Of a stretch of DNA of 64,000 bases, positions 12,201 to 20,562 are shown piece by piece. How positions within the stretch are numbered: the first letter of the stretch is position 1; every line of letters begins with the position of its first letter. Both the position numbers and the translations under genes were made by a program. Source of the DNA: Gallaecimonas mangrovi (lineage in GTDB: Bacteria > Pseudomonadota > Gammaproteobacteria > Enterobacterales > Gallaecimonadaceae); NCBI RefSeq assembly GCF_003367375.1, contig NZ_CP031416.1, forward strand, positions 1,433,501 through 1,497,500, in the 5' to 3' direction. The notes under the pieces were generated by a model. That model was not told where the DNA came from and searched no databases. It worked only from the letters and a program-made list of their open reading frames with translations.

Positions 12201-15200
12201 CCAAAACGGTCAGGCAATTCATCCCTATGGGAGTGGAACATATCTTTCACAAATTGAACCTCGCGGTGACATAAATGGTGACGGTGTTCGAGACTGGACC
12301 GGCTATTTTGTTAACGCAGAACAAGAGGTTACCGGGACCTCTCAAAGGGATGAGCGCCCCGATAATTGTCGACACAGTACCAATGGTACAAATTGTGCTG
12401 AAGGAGACTTCAATCAAGACGGTCGTACCGATAGCTGGAATGTAAATAGTGAAGGCCAACTTGTTTTGTCTTATACCAATACTGATGGTAGTCAAAGTCG
12501 TGCCATCAATACGGGCATCGCTATTGACGAAGGTATTACCCGAAATGGTCGAGTCGCTGCTGTTAGTGATTACAATGCCGACGGTTGGCCTGATTTACTT
12601 TTGGTGCAATATAACGGCGGTTATCTTAAAACGTCGATTTTCTTTCATTCTAAAAATGTTAACGCTCCATACAGTGCTGCCAATAGCCAGCTGGTTTATA
12701 CGGCAACCAAAGATGCTGAAGATCGGCAACCTAAAACCGACGTTATAAGTGTTGGTGATATGGACGGTAACGGCTTGCCTGATTTTATGCAGATAAGCCG
12801 TAAAGAACAGATCACCAGTGTCTTGACAGGTAGCGTCATGCTGCCGGGATTTATACCCCGAGTACTTAAGCTCACTAAACTGGATGCCAACGGCAAAGTT
12901 TATTTTGAGGACCGTACATTCTGGGATATTGATGTTGCAGCGGCTAAGTTACATACCTTTTTCTCTTATTTTTATGATGCCAACGGCGATGGCCTAACGG
13001 ACTGGTATTACGTTGGGGCATCTGGCTTCCAATTGCGTCTTAATAAAGGGGACGCTACTTTTGCTGACCCTATCAGCGCACCCCGTTTAAGAACAGTATC
13101 GTATCGCTATGCCGCCGACGATGCAGGGCAAGAACCTTCAGATACCTTTTATGGTGTTGCCTATGATGGTTATCTCATCCAGGACGATATCGATAACGAC
13201 GGATTGATTGAGCTACTGGAACCGTCAGAGAACCTAATTGAAAGTTGCGGTCGTGTCTATATAAACACCGGAACCACAAATAACTCCGGTTTTGTCTGTG
13301 GTGACGAGCTTTACGAATCTACGGCGGGGTCTTCTCAGGGAGTTGCCCTGTCACCAGCTAATTACACCATGGACGAAGGCGTTTATCGCTACCGAGCTAT
13401 TCGTTATACGCCTAACGCTTCTGGTGGCACTTTGGCGCCCGAATCCACCGATATTATTGGTTCACCGTTCAAGGCGGTTTCAGTTGATACCTTTGGAAAA
13501 GGTTTAACTGACCTTGTCTTTAGTTTCAGTGTTGATAACCCTGACCAAAACTATATGGGTGACGGCAATGTCACCGGTATTGATAAAAGCAGCTACGGTA
13601 TTTACATCACACGTAATAGAGGTTCGGTGGAGCCAGGCGATACTACTCCTTATCGCCCATCGGATATGTTAATGAGTGTCGAAGACGGCCTCGGTAATGC
13701 TGCCAGTTGGACATACAAGCCCATGTCAACCGGCACGGCCAATGGTGTTGATGGCGGCAATTTGTATACCAATACCCATGGTTATATCGAAGGATTAAGA
13801 GACTACGGACAGCTGCATTTTAACTATGCCTCTTCCCGTTATCTGGTTAGCCAATTTAGCCAATCGAATGGCGTGGGCGGCCTTAACAATATCTTCTACG
13901 CATACAGTGATGCCGTTTATAACCCTCAAGGATACGGCAATGAAGGGTTCCGTTGGATAGCCAGCCGAGATGAAGCCTCAGGCCTTGTCACTAAAACCTG
14001 GTTTGCGCAGGTATTTCCCTTTACCAGTAAGGTGCTGCGACAAGCCACTTTTACCGCCGATGGAGTGCTGATAGGCAATAGCACCACCCAGTGGGCATAC
14101 AACGAAGCACACTTTGCCGAAAACTTTACTGGCAGTTATAACAGCGTCAGTGTCGATAACAGTGACATTGGTAATGTGGCTGGCACTGTTGTTCGCGTGC
14201 CTGTTAACCCGTCGGCCAGCCAAGTGTTTAGCCTCTATGCTAAAACGCAAAAGAGCTCTACCTACGACCTACAAAACGGCGCCTGGATATCCGACAAAAA
14301 AAGCACCATTGACAACATTGATGCTTATGGCAATTCACTGCTGCAAACCACAGTTCAAGAAGACAGCTTTGTCGCCGTATCGGCAACAACCGAACTAACC
14401 GTCAGCCCAGACGAAGCCAATTGGTGGTTGGACAAAGTCACTACTACGACTCAACACTTTGCTTCGGTTGACCGTAAGTGGTCGGGCGACCCTTACTCCG
14501 GCTCAGGGTTAGATGAGGAAGTGACCAAAACCACAACAGTCAATAGCTGGAACAGTACCGTACGGCTGCCTACCAGCATAACTAGCAGTGCCAGTGATAC
14601 CGAACAAACACTGACCACCACAACCAGCTATAACACCTATGGTCTGCCAACGTCCGTGAGCCAGTCTGGCCAAAGCCTCAACGCCAGTGGCAACAGCGTC
14701 AGCCAAACTCGAACCATAAAAACCAGCTACAGCCAGGACGGTGACAGCGAAGCGGCAGACGGCTATTTTCCCTATCAAGTAATGGACGCTGTTGGGTTGG
14801 TTACAACGGCTGAGACGGACCCGCGTAACGGTAAACCGAGTTTGGTCATCGACCCAACCGGTGTGCAGACTCAAACCCGTTATGACGCCCTTGGCCGTCT
14901 GGTCAGTCAACAGCAAACCGGCAGCCTGACCGCTTACACCGCATACCAATATGCTGACAGCAGTGCCCCCGAGGACGCCGCCTATCAAGTGGTAACAATG
15001 CAAGGCGGGGTGCCGTCTACTAAAACCTACTTCGATAAGTTAGGGCGCCCCCTTCGCCAATCGGTTCAAGGGATGGATGGCAACTGGATTTTTACCGATA
15101 AGGTGTTTGACAACCGGGGCAATGTGCTGCGGCAAACCGCGCCTTATTACGAAGGTGACAGCGCACCTACCCAAATAGCTTTTGGGGATTACGATGCACT

Positions 15201-17727
15201 GAATCGTCCGGGATACCGCCAAATGGCTCAGCCTCTTGGCCAGCTGATGACCAGTAATTACAGCTATAACGGCCTGGAAGTCGATATCAGCGTGGAAGGC
15301 CTTGCCATGAGCCGGACCTTCAATAGTCTGGGGCAATTGATGGAAACGGTAGACGCCGACGGTTACCCGGTACGTTACGCCTACAACAGCCTTGGCCTAC
15401 CTATTACTATCGAAGACACGCTTGGCAGCTTAATTACGGCCAAATATAACGGTTTGGGGCAAAAGCTGTGGGTGAACGACCCTAACCAAGGGAAAACCAC
15501 CTTCAGCTACAACAGTTTCGGAGAACTGCAAAAGCAGGTACAGGCCAACGGTGCTAGCCAGCGTTTTTACCTCGATGCCAATGGCCGGTTGTTAAACGCC
15601 TACCTGACCGACCCTGACGATACCTTGACCACCCGCAGTTATAGTTACAATAGCAAGGGCCAGCTCACCAAAATGGCTGTCGCGGATGTCTACCGCAGTT
15701 ACGTATACGACAATGCTTCACGCATCGCTGCCGAGACCCAATACACCAAGGGGCAAAGTTTTACCTTGCAGCATGGCTACGATGTCGCCGGGCGGCCAAC
15801 CGGTATGGTCTACCCCAATGGTTTGGCCATCAGTTGGCAATACAGCAATGGTTACATGACAGCCCTGACCAACGCCGAAAGCGGTTATGTCTATCGGCAG
15901 ATCACGGCGCTGGATGCATTGGGTAATATCACCCAAGCCCAATTGATAGACGGTGCCACCGAGTTGCAAAGTAACTTTGACCCGGTGTCGGGTGTGATGC
16001 TCAGCAGCCAGGCCGGGGCTGTTCATCACCTGCTTTACGACGATTTTGATGTTTTTGGTAACCTGACTCATCGCCAAAACTTGGCGACCGGCCTGGCCGA
16101 GACGTTCAGTTACGACCGTTTGCAGCGCCTGACCGGCCGCAGCCTGGATACCACGATAACTAGCCTCAATATCGGTTACGGCTATGACGCCGCTGGCAAC
16201 CTTACCTTCAAGGACGATTATGCCAGCAGTTATAGCTACAACAGTAGTAGGCCCAATGCTGTGGCCAGTATTGTTAAATTAGACGGCTCAACGGCCAGTT
16301 TTGGCTATGATGCCAGTGGCAACATGCTGAGCGGTGATGGCCGCATTATCCGCTACGATGCGGAAAATAAACCGAAAAGCATTAGCCGTAATGGTAAAAC
16401 CCTGGGTTTTGTCAACGGTGCAGATGGCCAGCGGGCGTTGCAAACCACCCTGACCTCCAGTCTCTATTACGTGGACAAAAGCTACGAGTGGGAAAGCGAC
16501 GGCTCTTGGCGAGCCTACCTAGATGATATTGCTGTCGTGGGTAAGAACGCCACCGACGGTAACTACATCCGCTTTATGCTGAAAGACCGTTTAGGCAGTG
16601 CCGTTACCACCTTGGATCACAATGGCAGCGTTGCCAGCCGCCGCTACTTCGACCCCTTTGGTAAGGCCGGTAATGAGCAGGGCACTGAAACGGTCATTAG
16701 CGCCCTGGATGGCGGCCGTCTTGTTAACCGCGGTTTTACCGACCACGAACACCTGGACGACGTAGCCCTTATTCATATGAACGGGCGAGCCTACGACTAC
16801 AACCTGGGCCGCTTCTTAAGTGTGGACCCCTTTATTCAAAGCCCCAGCAACAGCCAAAGCTTTAATCCTTACAGCTACATCATGAATAACCCCTTGGCGG
16901 GGACTGATCCGACGGGATATGCCTCCTGCAGTGCTTCCGATCAGTTAAAGGATTGTGCTAACAATCTAAAAGAGGGGGAGGTCAACGATGTTGTCGATAA
17001 AGACGGTAAAAAAGTCGGGCATATTGGTAAAGACTCGTCTGGTAATATTCATATTACTAGTAATGGTTCTGATAGTGGACAGAAAGCGATAAAATCCAGC
17101 ATATCACTTACTAACACTATTTCGAAAATTACGGACTTGAGTGGGCGTGGAATGAGTGCTAGAGCCGAGGGGAACGAGGATATACCTGTTAGCCAGGATA
17201 GTCTAAAAAAATTAGCGTCCTTAGAGCAAAGTACTCTATCGGATGACGAAAAAAATGTACGCTCTAAACTATCTCAAAAGTTTCAGTTTTCTTGTACAAG
17301 AGGAGTGGCCAACTGCAATTCTAAAATCTTAATTTATAAGAAATTTGCAGAAAGATTGGCTTTAACTGACATTGGCTATGACATGTTGAAGAAAATGAGC
17401 TTTATTGAAGTTAAATTACAAGTTGAAGGTGTTAGTGAATATAGACCAACAGACGTAAAGCATAACCGGATGATAATAATCAATATGCGACATAGTGACA
17501 GCTCATTTTCACCTGGACTTCACGGGCCTGTGCTTGTAGAAAATTTTAGAGAATTTGTTCACGAATCCATTCATGCAGCTAGCTATCATGATGAATGGGA
17601 AAGTAATTGGGAAAGGTTGACGATGGAGAAAACTAATTTCATATTAAAGCAAGACGCTATAATTAGGGGGGCAGGATTTAACCCTAGATTGAATTACAAA
17701 ACTGGAAATTATGAGGACGTTAAATGA
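9253..17727 (+). CDS. Giant Sec-exported RHS/SpvB polymorphic toxin with C-terminal HExxH domain
   Basis: 2,824 residues. A signal peptide (about 1-25) is followed by five to six Ig/cadherin-like repeats of about 100 residues (to about 660), each with NEDT and SDxET motifs. An SpvB-type domain starts near 690 (GGRSNYVIPIAVPPG). FG-GAP/VCBS repeats lie at about 1000-1320 (GDINGDG, GDFNQDG, GDMDGNG), and RHS/YD repeats at about 1790-2510. The core ends at YDYNLGRFLSVDP and NPLAGTDPTGY near 2555. The last 270 residues are a distinct AT-rich domain with HESIH at 2770-2774 and a DEWESNWE segment downstream, suggesting a zinc peptidase. Known Rhs proteins cage a variable C-terminal toxin. The peptidase role is inferred. 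Confidence 0.9.
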   Translation: MDVVVKGFCFGVALIVTSFRAFASGPDCGDAEPLSVPVETSKSATISTSSASTLAVIDCSNTAPTMTILATQKTNEDTTASYTIGVDDDSDSLASILVGAGTLDTDLVKSVTVTSPSASKRTITMVPVANAYGTAKLAVTAKDSDGASNTKYFNLVIYAVDDPVYPKSDSYTVTEDKSINGLPLTNDVNPDPNDTLSLVSVGKPSHGSASVTNTSSFKYIPNANYCGSDSFSYGVSDGHKTYSSTVNMTVTCVNDAPTMSAIATQTTNEDTPKTIGFSISDLETAAGNLSLSVTSSNTTLLPVSRINVSGSGTSRTMTVNPAANQNGSTTIKVTVSDGSLTTSRQFVLNVVAQEDVPIVSSIGTQAINEDSTKSVSFTVSDAETAATNLVVSAASSNKTLLPDSNISLGGSGGSRTITVVPAKDQYGSTTVTIKAFDGTTYGSSTFTLNVNPINDVPTISSIGNQSIDEDTAKAVSFTVNDVETAASNLALTATSSNTELLPVANITLSGSGSARSITMAPVGNAHGTSNITLSVSDGNLKTNVSFLLTVVSVNDRPTISGISDITLQSGTESGAIAFSVADVDDSTDSLQVTAVSDNSTLVPNGNIVLSGSGSNRSITLTAPAASQELSGKANITVSVTDGSLTANTHFKLEIQSDSPAWAVKSGRLITGEEVAKANSAISDAVGSLQGHAGVSGGRSNYVIPIAVPPGRSGFTPDVSVQYSSDGGDGIAGVGWSLSAGGSISRCGASTARDGVITASENLGVMLNSNDKLCLSGARLEAVSGSYGASGTQYRTEEDSFSRITQQGGSLGQSGVYFIVETKDNKVLTFGNSANSRIVGDGVSLASSWLISREADASGNNTINYEYQLGTGNAVLSAIYYTGTGSNNGDRVVRFNYENRDDIRSAYLAGGLSIYDQRLSSIQTYVANELVQRYNFFYEASRASQRSLLKEVELCSNDSGCLPATQFTWSDAPVVREVEPVTFYQNGQAIHPYGSGTYLSQIEPRGDINGDGVRDWTGYFVNAEQEVTGTSQRDERPDNCRHSTNGTNCAEGDFNQDGRTDSWNVNSEGQLVLSYTNTDGSQSRAINTGIAIDEGITRNGRVAAVSDYNADGWPDLLLVQYNGGYLKTSIFFHSKNVNAPYSAANSQLVYTATKDAEDRQPKTDVISVGDMDGNGLPDFMQISRKEQITSVLTGSVMLPGFIPRVLKLTKLDANGKVYFEDRTFWDIDVAAAKLHTFFSYFYDANGDGLTDWYYVGASGFQLRLNKGDATFADPISAPRLRTVSYRYAADDAGQEPSDTFYGVAYDGYLIQDDIDNDGLIELLEPSENLIESCGRVYINTGTTNNSGFVCGDELYESTAGSSQGVALSPANYTMDEGVYRYRAIRYTPNASGGTLAPESTDIIGSPFKAVSVDTFGKGLTDLVFSFSVDNPDQNYMGDGNVTGIDKSSYGIYITRNRGSVEPGDTTPYRPSDMLMSVEDGLGNAASWTYKPMSTGTANGVDGGNLYTNTHGYIEGLRDYGQLHFNYASSRYLVSQFSQSNGVGGLNNIFYAYSDAVYNPQGYGNEGFRWIASRDEASGLVTKTWFAQVFPFTSKVLRQATFTADGVLIGNSTTQWAYNEAHFAENFTGSYNSVSVDNSDIGNVAGTVVRVPVNPSASQVFSLYAKTQKSSTYDLQNGAWISDKKSTIDNIDAYGNSLLQTTVQEDSFVAVSATTELTVSPDEANWWLDKVTTTTQHFASVDRKWSGDPYSGSGLDEEVTKTTTVNSWNSTVRLPTSITSSASDTEQTLTTTTSYNTYGLPTSVSQSGQSLNASGNSVSQTRTIKTSYSQDGDSEAADGYFPYQVMDAVGLVTTAETDPRNGKPSLVIDPTGVQTQTRYDALGRLVSQQQTGSLTAYTAYQYADSSAPEDAAYQVVTMQGGVPSTKTYFDKLGRPLRQSVQGMDGNWIFTDKVFDNRGNVLRQTAPYYEGDSAPTQIAFGDYDALNRPGYRQMAQPLGQLMTSNYSYNGLEVDISVEGLAMSRTFNSLGQLMETVDADGYPVRYAYNSLGLPITIEDTLGSLITAKYNGLGQKLWVNDPNQGKTTFSYNSFGELQKQVQANGASQRFYLDANGRLLNAYLTDPDDTLTTRSYSYNSKGQLTKMAVADVYRSYVYDNASRIAAETQYTKGQSFTLQHGYDVAGRPTGMVYPNGLAISWQYSNGYMTALTNAESGYVYRQITALDALGNITQAQLIDGATELQSNFDPVSGVMLSSQAGAVHHLLYDDFDVFGNLTHRQNLATGLAETFSYDRLQRLTGRSLDTTITSLNIGYGYDAAGNLTFKDDYASSYSYNSSRPNAVASIVKLDGSTASFGYDASGNMLSGDGRIIRYDAENKPKSISRNGKTLGFVNGADGQRALQTTLTSSLYYVDKSYEWESDGSWRAYLDDIAVVGKNATDGNYIRFMLKDRLGSAVTTLDHNGSVASRRYFDPFGKAGNEQGTETVISALDGGRLVNRGFTDHEHLDDVALIHMNGRAYDYNLGRFLSVDPFIQSPSNSQSFNPYSYIMNNPLAGTDPTGYASCSASDQLKDCANNLKEGEVNDVVDKDGKKVGHIGKDSSGNIHITSNGSDSGQKAIKSSISLTNTISKITDLSGRGMSARAEGNEDIPVSQDSLKKLASLEQSTLSDDEKNVRSKLSQKFQFSCTRGVANCNSKILIYKKFAERLALTDIGYDMLKKMSFIEVKLQVEGVSEYRPTDVKHNRMIIINMRHSDSSFSPGLHGPVLVENFREFVHESIHAASYHDEWESNWERLTMEKTNFILKQDAIIRGAGFNPRLNYKTGNYEDVK

Positions 17728-18353
17728 AGCGGTATTGCTATTTTATTCTTTTTTTTGTTTTTTCATTTAAAGCAGCATGTAATACATTACATGCTGCTGA
17801 AACATGCCCGATTCATGGAGTTATACCGGGTAATTATGGGTACTATGCTATATTTAACTTTCAAGATATTACTTTTGCACTTCCTGTAGTGGATTCAACT
17901 TCTTTTCACAAGTCAACAATTCCTACTTCAATTGTTTCAAGACTGCCTTTGAGTTTTGTTAATGTTAAAGGTGGCTATGTATGGCAAGGTTACCTTGCTA
18001 ATCAAGGAGATGGTATCTTTGAGTACAAAGACGGCCATGATATACCAATTAAACTCGGTCACTTTATTTCTGTATTTAGTATTAAAGGAAATATTTATAC
18101 AATAAAAGTAGATAATGATAATTCAGTTTTGTACAAGTTCTCTGAAGGCTCCAAAAGGGTGTTTGAGCGTGTTCTTGACTTCGATGGTAAGGTGGCCGCT
18201 GTCACTGGGGAAAATCAAGTTATGCAGTTTCACAGAAGTGATAATGAGTCTACCTATTTCATATCAGGTGAAAATGGCTGGGCCTATTCCTTCAGTGATA
18301 ATGAAGATAACGACGGATATTTGAAATGCTTTCATGTTAATGAACAGCAATAA
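17724..18353 (+). CDS. Exported protein, probable immunity protein for the Rhs C-terminal toxin
   Basis: 209 residues with an N-terminal hydrophobic signal (YCYFILFFVFSFKAACNTLHA), so likely periplasmic or lipidated at the Cys of KAAC. The rest is beta-rich and has no known motif. Its ATG overlaps the Rhs stop by four bases (ATGA), the usual arrangement of a toxin and its cognate immunity gene. Its AT-rich codon use matches the Rhs C-terminal domain. Periplasmic localisation would suit a toxin acting in the envelope. The immunity function is inferred from position only. Confidence 0.7.
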   Translation: MKRYCYFILFFVFSFKAACNTLHAAETCPIHGVIPGNYGYYAIFNFQDITFALPVVDSTSFHKSTIPTSIVSRLPLSFVNVKGGYVWQGYLANQGDGIFEYKDGHDIPIKLGHFISVFSIKGNIYTIKVDNDNSVLYKFSEGSKRVFERVLDFDGKVAAVTGENQVMQFHRSDNESTYFISGENGWAYSFSDNEDNDGYLKCFHVNEQQ

Positions 18354-18640
18354 AAATTTGATCGTTAGATAATTTGTGAAGTAACGAGAAAAGGATGAAA
18401 AGGACAGATATGGACGCCCCGTATTTTGCAACTGTCGATGAAAAGCGGTTTGCGGACATATATCCGGCGTCGTTATAGCGCCAAAGGTTGGCGCTGCGCC
18501 TTAATGTGTTCCGAATTCCGCCACCTTTACACCCACTCGGCCTTTTAGGCACTGGTCCTTTATCAGGCTCTGGCGAAACCGGTTAAAAAGAGAAAAAAGA
18601 GAAAAAAAAGAGAAAAAAGGACATCCATCTTCTGAGTATT
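18354..18640. other. Non-coding spacer with purine-rich run leading into the first junction repeat
   Basis: No convincing gene. A relatively GC-rich patch (about 18480-18590) is followed by a tract of GAGAAAAAA units that runs into the 20-bp repeat. The patch could be a decayed mobile-element end, but no transposase is seen. Confidence 0.5.
18619..18638 (+). repeat. Junction repeat copy a
   Basis: GGACATCCATCTTCTGAGTA, preceded by an A/G-rich tract. First of at least seven copies in the array. A toxin-tail reading frame starts directly after it. Confidence 0.85.
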
Positions 18641-18772
18641 GCATTTTCAACCAATCCGGGGGTTTCCATAAAACAAGTTCCCAACCACCCATACGAATGG
18701 GTTCATCAAGGAAAAATGAAACTTGGCTCCGAGATAAAACAAATTAATTATTCGGGTGAGAATCCGTTCTAG
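18641..18772 (+). pseudogene. Toxin C-terminal remnant (43 codons) after repeat a
   Basis: A frame open through the repeat continues as FSTNPGVSIKQVPNHPYEWV and ends SGENPF at TAG 18770-18772. It lies ten bases before the ATG of the immunity-like gene at 18783. It has no start codon of its own. The length, stop position and spacing fit the last part of a displaced Rhs C-terminal toxin. No family is identified. Confidence 0.55.
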
Positions 18773-18782
18773 GTTGGATATT

Positions 18783-19169
18783 ATGAATATTACTAAAGAA
18801 TCAGAGTTAATGGCCCTTCACCGGGCCATCATCGAGGCAAAGTTCAAAGAGTCGCATGAAGACTCAGCAATTCCGTACAGTGGAATTCTTTCAGATTTGT
18901 CAGAAAGGATTGTTACCAATATTATTCAAACTCTTTCGGAAAATGGTGAGCACGATGAAGCCAAAAACTGGGTATCAATAGTCAAATTAAATGAAGATTG
19001 GCATGGCTATGGATGTATTAAGAACTGGATACAGGAAACTGAAAGCTGGGTTGATATGAGTGTGGAGGATAAATCACAATTCATCAAAGTTTTGTGCTCA
19101 CCATATCAACCTTCCAAGCATCAAGAAAATGACTTAATTGAGTTTGGTGATAGGCATTGGAAGACATAA
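18783..19169 (+). CDS. Immunity-like protein of unknown family
   Basis: 128 residues from ATG 18783 (MNITKESEL), acidic and soluble, with Trp-rich segments (EAKNWVSIVKLNEDWHGYG; CIKNWIQETESWVD). The longer frame from 18756 has no better start. It follows a toxin-tail remnant by ten bases and overlaps the truncated NADAR gene by 13 bases. Small size, acidity and position suggest an orphan immunity protein. I do not recognise the fold. Confidence 0.65.
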   Translation: MNITKESELMALHRAIIEAKFKESHEDSAIPYSGILSDLSERIVTNIIQTLSENGEHDEAKNWVSIVKLNEDWHGYGCIKNWIQETESWVDMSVEDKSQFIKVLCSPYQPSKHQENDLIEFGDRHWKT

Positions 19170-19480
19170 TCTATTTTTATACAGTCACTGATAAGTATGG
19201 TGAATTGTCTAACTTTGCAAAGCTGGGGTTCGAAGCCGACGGAAAATACTGGTCGACAGTCGAGCACTATTTCCAAGCAAAAAAGTTTGAAGGTCAACTG
19301 TACGAAGAGAGAATCAGGTTAGTTTTCACTCCCAAAGATGCAAGGAATATGGGGAGAAGTCGAGAATACCCCATAAGGTGTGATTGGGAAGATGTTAAAG
19401 TAAATGTCATGAAGACAGCTCTGAGAAGCAAATTCACACACAACAAAATAGAGAAAAAAGGACATCCATCTTCTGAGTAG
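19157..19480 (+). pseudogene. NADAR-domain (YbiA-like) protein, 3' truncated at the junction repeat
   Basis: 107 residues matching the N-terminal two thirds of NADAR proteins: FYTVTDKYGELSNFA, DGKYWSTVEHYFQAKKF, then DARNMGRSREYPIRCDWEDVK and VMKTALRSKF. Normal family members run on about 40-60 residues. Here the frame enters the 20-bp repeat and ends GHPSSE*. NADAR enzymes hydrolyse ADP-ribose conjugates, and some reverse DNA guanine ADP-ribosylation by DarT1-type toxins. An immunity role against an ADP-ribosyltransferase toxin is therefore plausible, though the truncation probably inactivated it. TTG start, overlapping the previous gene. Confidence 0.75.
19460..19479 (+). repeat. Junction repeat copy b
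   Basis: Full 20-bp match, preceded by GAGAAAAAA. It supplies the last codons of the truncated NADAR frame and is followed at once by a displaced toxin fragment. Confidence 0.85.
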
Positions 19481-19533
19481 TAAGTTTGAATACTCATATA
19501 AAGGGGAAACAAGGACTGGTTTCGCACAATTCA
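19479..19533 (+). repeat. 55-bp displaced fragment of the orphan toxin gene
   Basis: Matches 21143-21197 with a single C/T difference at 19510. The source is an internal segment of the toxin gene at 20807. The fragment is bounded by junction repeats b and c, so it is a scrap of a second, related toxin module. Confidence 0.85.
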
Positions 19534-19545
19534 AAAAGTAATAAA

Positions 19546-19556
19546 GGACATCCATC
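19546..19556 (+). repeat. Junction repeat copy c (partial)
   Basis: Only the first 11 bases GGACATCCATC, preceded by AAAAAGTAATAAA as in copy g. A different sequence follows immediately. Confidence 0.7.
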
Positions 19557-19557
19557 G

Positions 19558-19680
19558 GGTCCGGGTACTGCCATTGGCGGCGTTAGCGGGGCGGCACTGG
19601 GTGGTGAAGGTGGAGAAATGCTTGGAGAGGCTATACACAATTTCTTCTGGGGCCGTCGTGAAGATAGCACCTCAAACTAA
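19558..19680 (+). pseudogene. Glycine-rich toxin-tail remnant
   Basis: A frame after partial repeat c encodes GPGTAIGGVSGAALGG, then EGGEMLGEAIHNFFWGRRED, and ends at TAA 19680. Glycine zippers of this kind occur in pre-toxin or membrane-active segments. The frame stops nine bases before the next immunity-like gene. The apparent ATG at 19486 lies in the displaced toxin fragment and is unlikely to be a true start. Confidence 0.5.
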
Positions 19681-19689
19681 GGCGGTATT

Positions 19690-20073
19690 ATGAAGCAATT
19701 TAAAAAGAGCACCTTGGATTGGTGGAATGACTTTATGCACAGGGTCAAAAATAAAGGTGAGGACACATGGTCAGTGACCTGTAAAAACAACTACCTTGTT
19801 GTTAGTAAGAATGACCGAGAGGTATCCAAGGTCGGACTGGATGAGGTTGTTAGCGTAACCACCTACAAAAAAGACCTTGTTACATACGACCCTGTTTTCT
19901 TGTGTTTTTTGGATAAGTACGGCTGCGCCATTGAGGTCTGGGAGGGTATGGACGGATTCGACTCTTTTATTTGCAATGAGCTAGGTAGGTATTTTGACGT
20001 TGAGCCAGACTGGTTCGCTAATGTGAACAAGGGTGCATTTGCTGAGAATAGACGGGTAATCTGGAGACTCTAA
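19690..20073 (+). CDS. Immunity-like protein of unknown family
   Basis: 127 residues, soluble, mixed alpha/beta, with several Trp residues (TLDWWNDFMHR; EVWEGMDGFDSFICNEL; PDWFANVNKG). AAGGCGG lies a few bases upstream of the ATG. It sits nine bases after the glycine-rich tail and just before repeat d, the same remnant-immunity-repeat order as its neighbours. No family is recognised. An immunity role is inferred from context. Confidence 0.65.
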   Translation: MKQFKKSTLDWWNDFMHRVKNKGEDTWSVTCKNNYLVVSKNDREVSKVGLDEVVSVTTYKKDLVTYDPVFLCFLDKYGCAIEVWEGMDGFDSFICNELGRYFDVEPDWFANVNKGAFAENRRVIWRL

Positions 20074-20092
20074 ATGGATAAAAAATAAAAAA

Positions 20093-20112
20093 GGACATCC
20101 ATCTTCTGAGTA
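20093..20112 (+). repeat. Junction repeat copy d
   Basis: Full 20-bp match, preceded by AAAAAATAAAAAA, 19 bases after the stop of the gene ending at 20073. Confidence 0.85.
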
Positions 20113-20113
20113 A

Positions 20114-20182
20114 CCCCCAGCATCGACCACACGTCTTGTACCAAGTGGTAAAGGCGTAAAAACAGCGTATCCGGAGCTTTGA
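20114..20182 (+). pseudogene. 22-codon toxin C-terminal remnant
   Basis: Starting right after repeat d, a frame reads PPASTTRLVPSGKGVKTAYP and ends EL*. The stop TGA at 20180-20182 is two bases before the ATG of the next gene, and CCGGAG in the remnant serves as its ribosome site. The GKGVKTAYP ending resembles C-termini of small nuclease toxins, but this is weak evidence. Confidence 0.45.
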
Positions 20183-20184
20183 TT

Positions 20185-20562
20185 ATGTCTAGAGAGTTTT
20201 ATGGTCCGACTGCGAATGCCGAAATTTTTATCAACCGACTATTGGGTCTTCCTGCCACAGGTAAAGAGCAAGATTGGGAATTTGAATTGGCCGACCCCAA
20301 AAAAATAGATGATATCCTTAATGCTCTCGAGTCTAAAGGTTTAGATTTTGAGTTACAAAGTGCATTCTCATTGTTGTTGATAAGTTCGATCGAAGAAGCC
20401 AGCGACTTGGATGTTATTAATGACGTTCAACTAGATCGAGCAAGGAAGTTCTTTTTCGATAACACTGAAGTCAGAGAAAGAATGTCCTTTTATTGGCTAG
20501 AATTGGATAGGGCGGCTGATAAAACATTAGTTCGCAGATTGATTTCCTGTAGTCAGTTCTAA
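20185..20562 (+). CDS. Immunity-like protein of unknown family
   Basis: 125 residues from ATG 20185 (MSREFYGPTANAEIF); GGAG is eight bases upstream, so this is preferred over the in-frame TTG at 20179. The protein is acidic and largely helical (DPKKIDDILNALESKGLDFEL; DVQLDRARKFFFDN). It follows a toxin-tail remnant by two bases. An immunity role is inferred from position. Confidence 0.65.
   Translation: MSREFYGPTANAEIFINRLLGLPATGKEQDWEFELADPKKIDDILNALESKGLDFELQSAFSLLLISSIEEASDLDVINDVQLDRARKFFFDNTEVRERMSFYWLELDRAADKTLVRRLISCSQF

Noticed and set aside
9253..17727. Minus-strand ORFs inside the Rhs gene
   Set aside because: All are shadows of the long plus-strand frame; none has a ribosome site or domain.
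18501..19555. Minus-strand ORFs containing YSEDGCPFF
   Set aside because: They are the reverse translation of the 20-bp junction repeat with its purine tract; no start sites or conserved domains.
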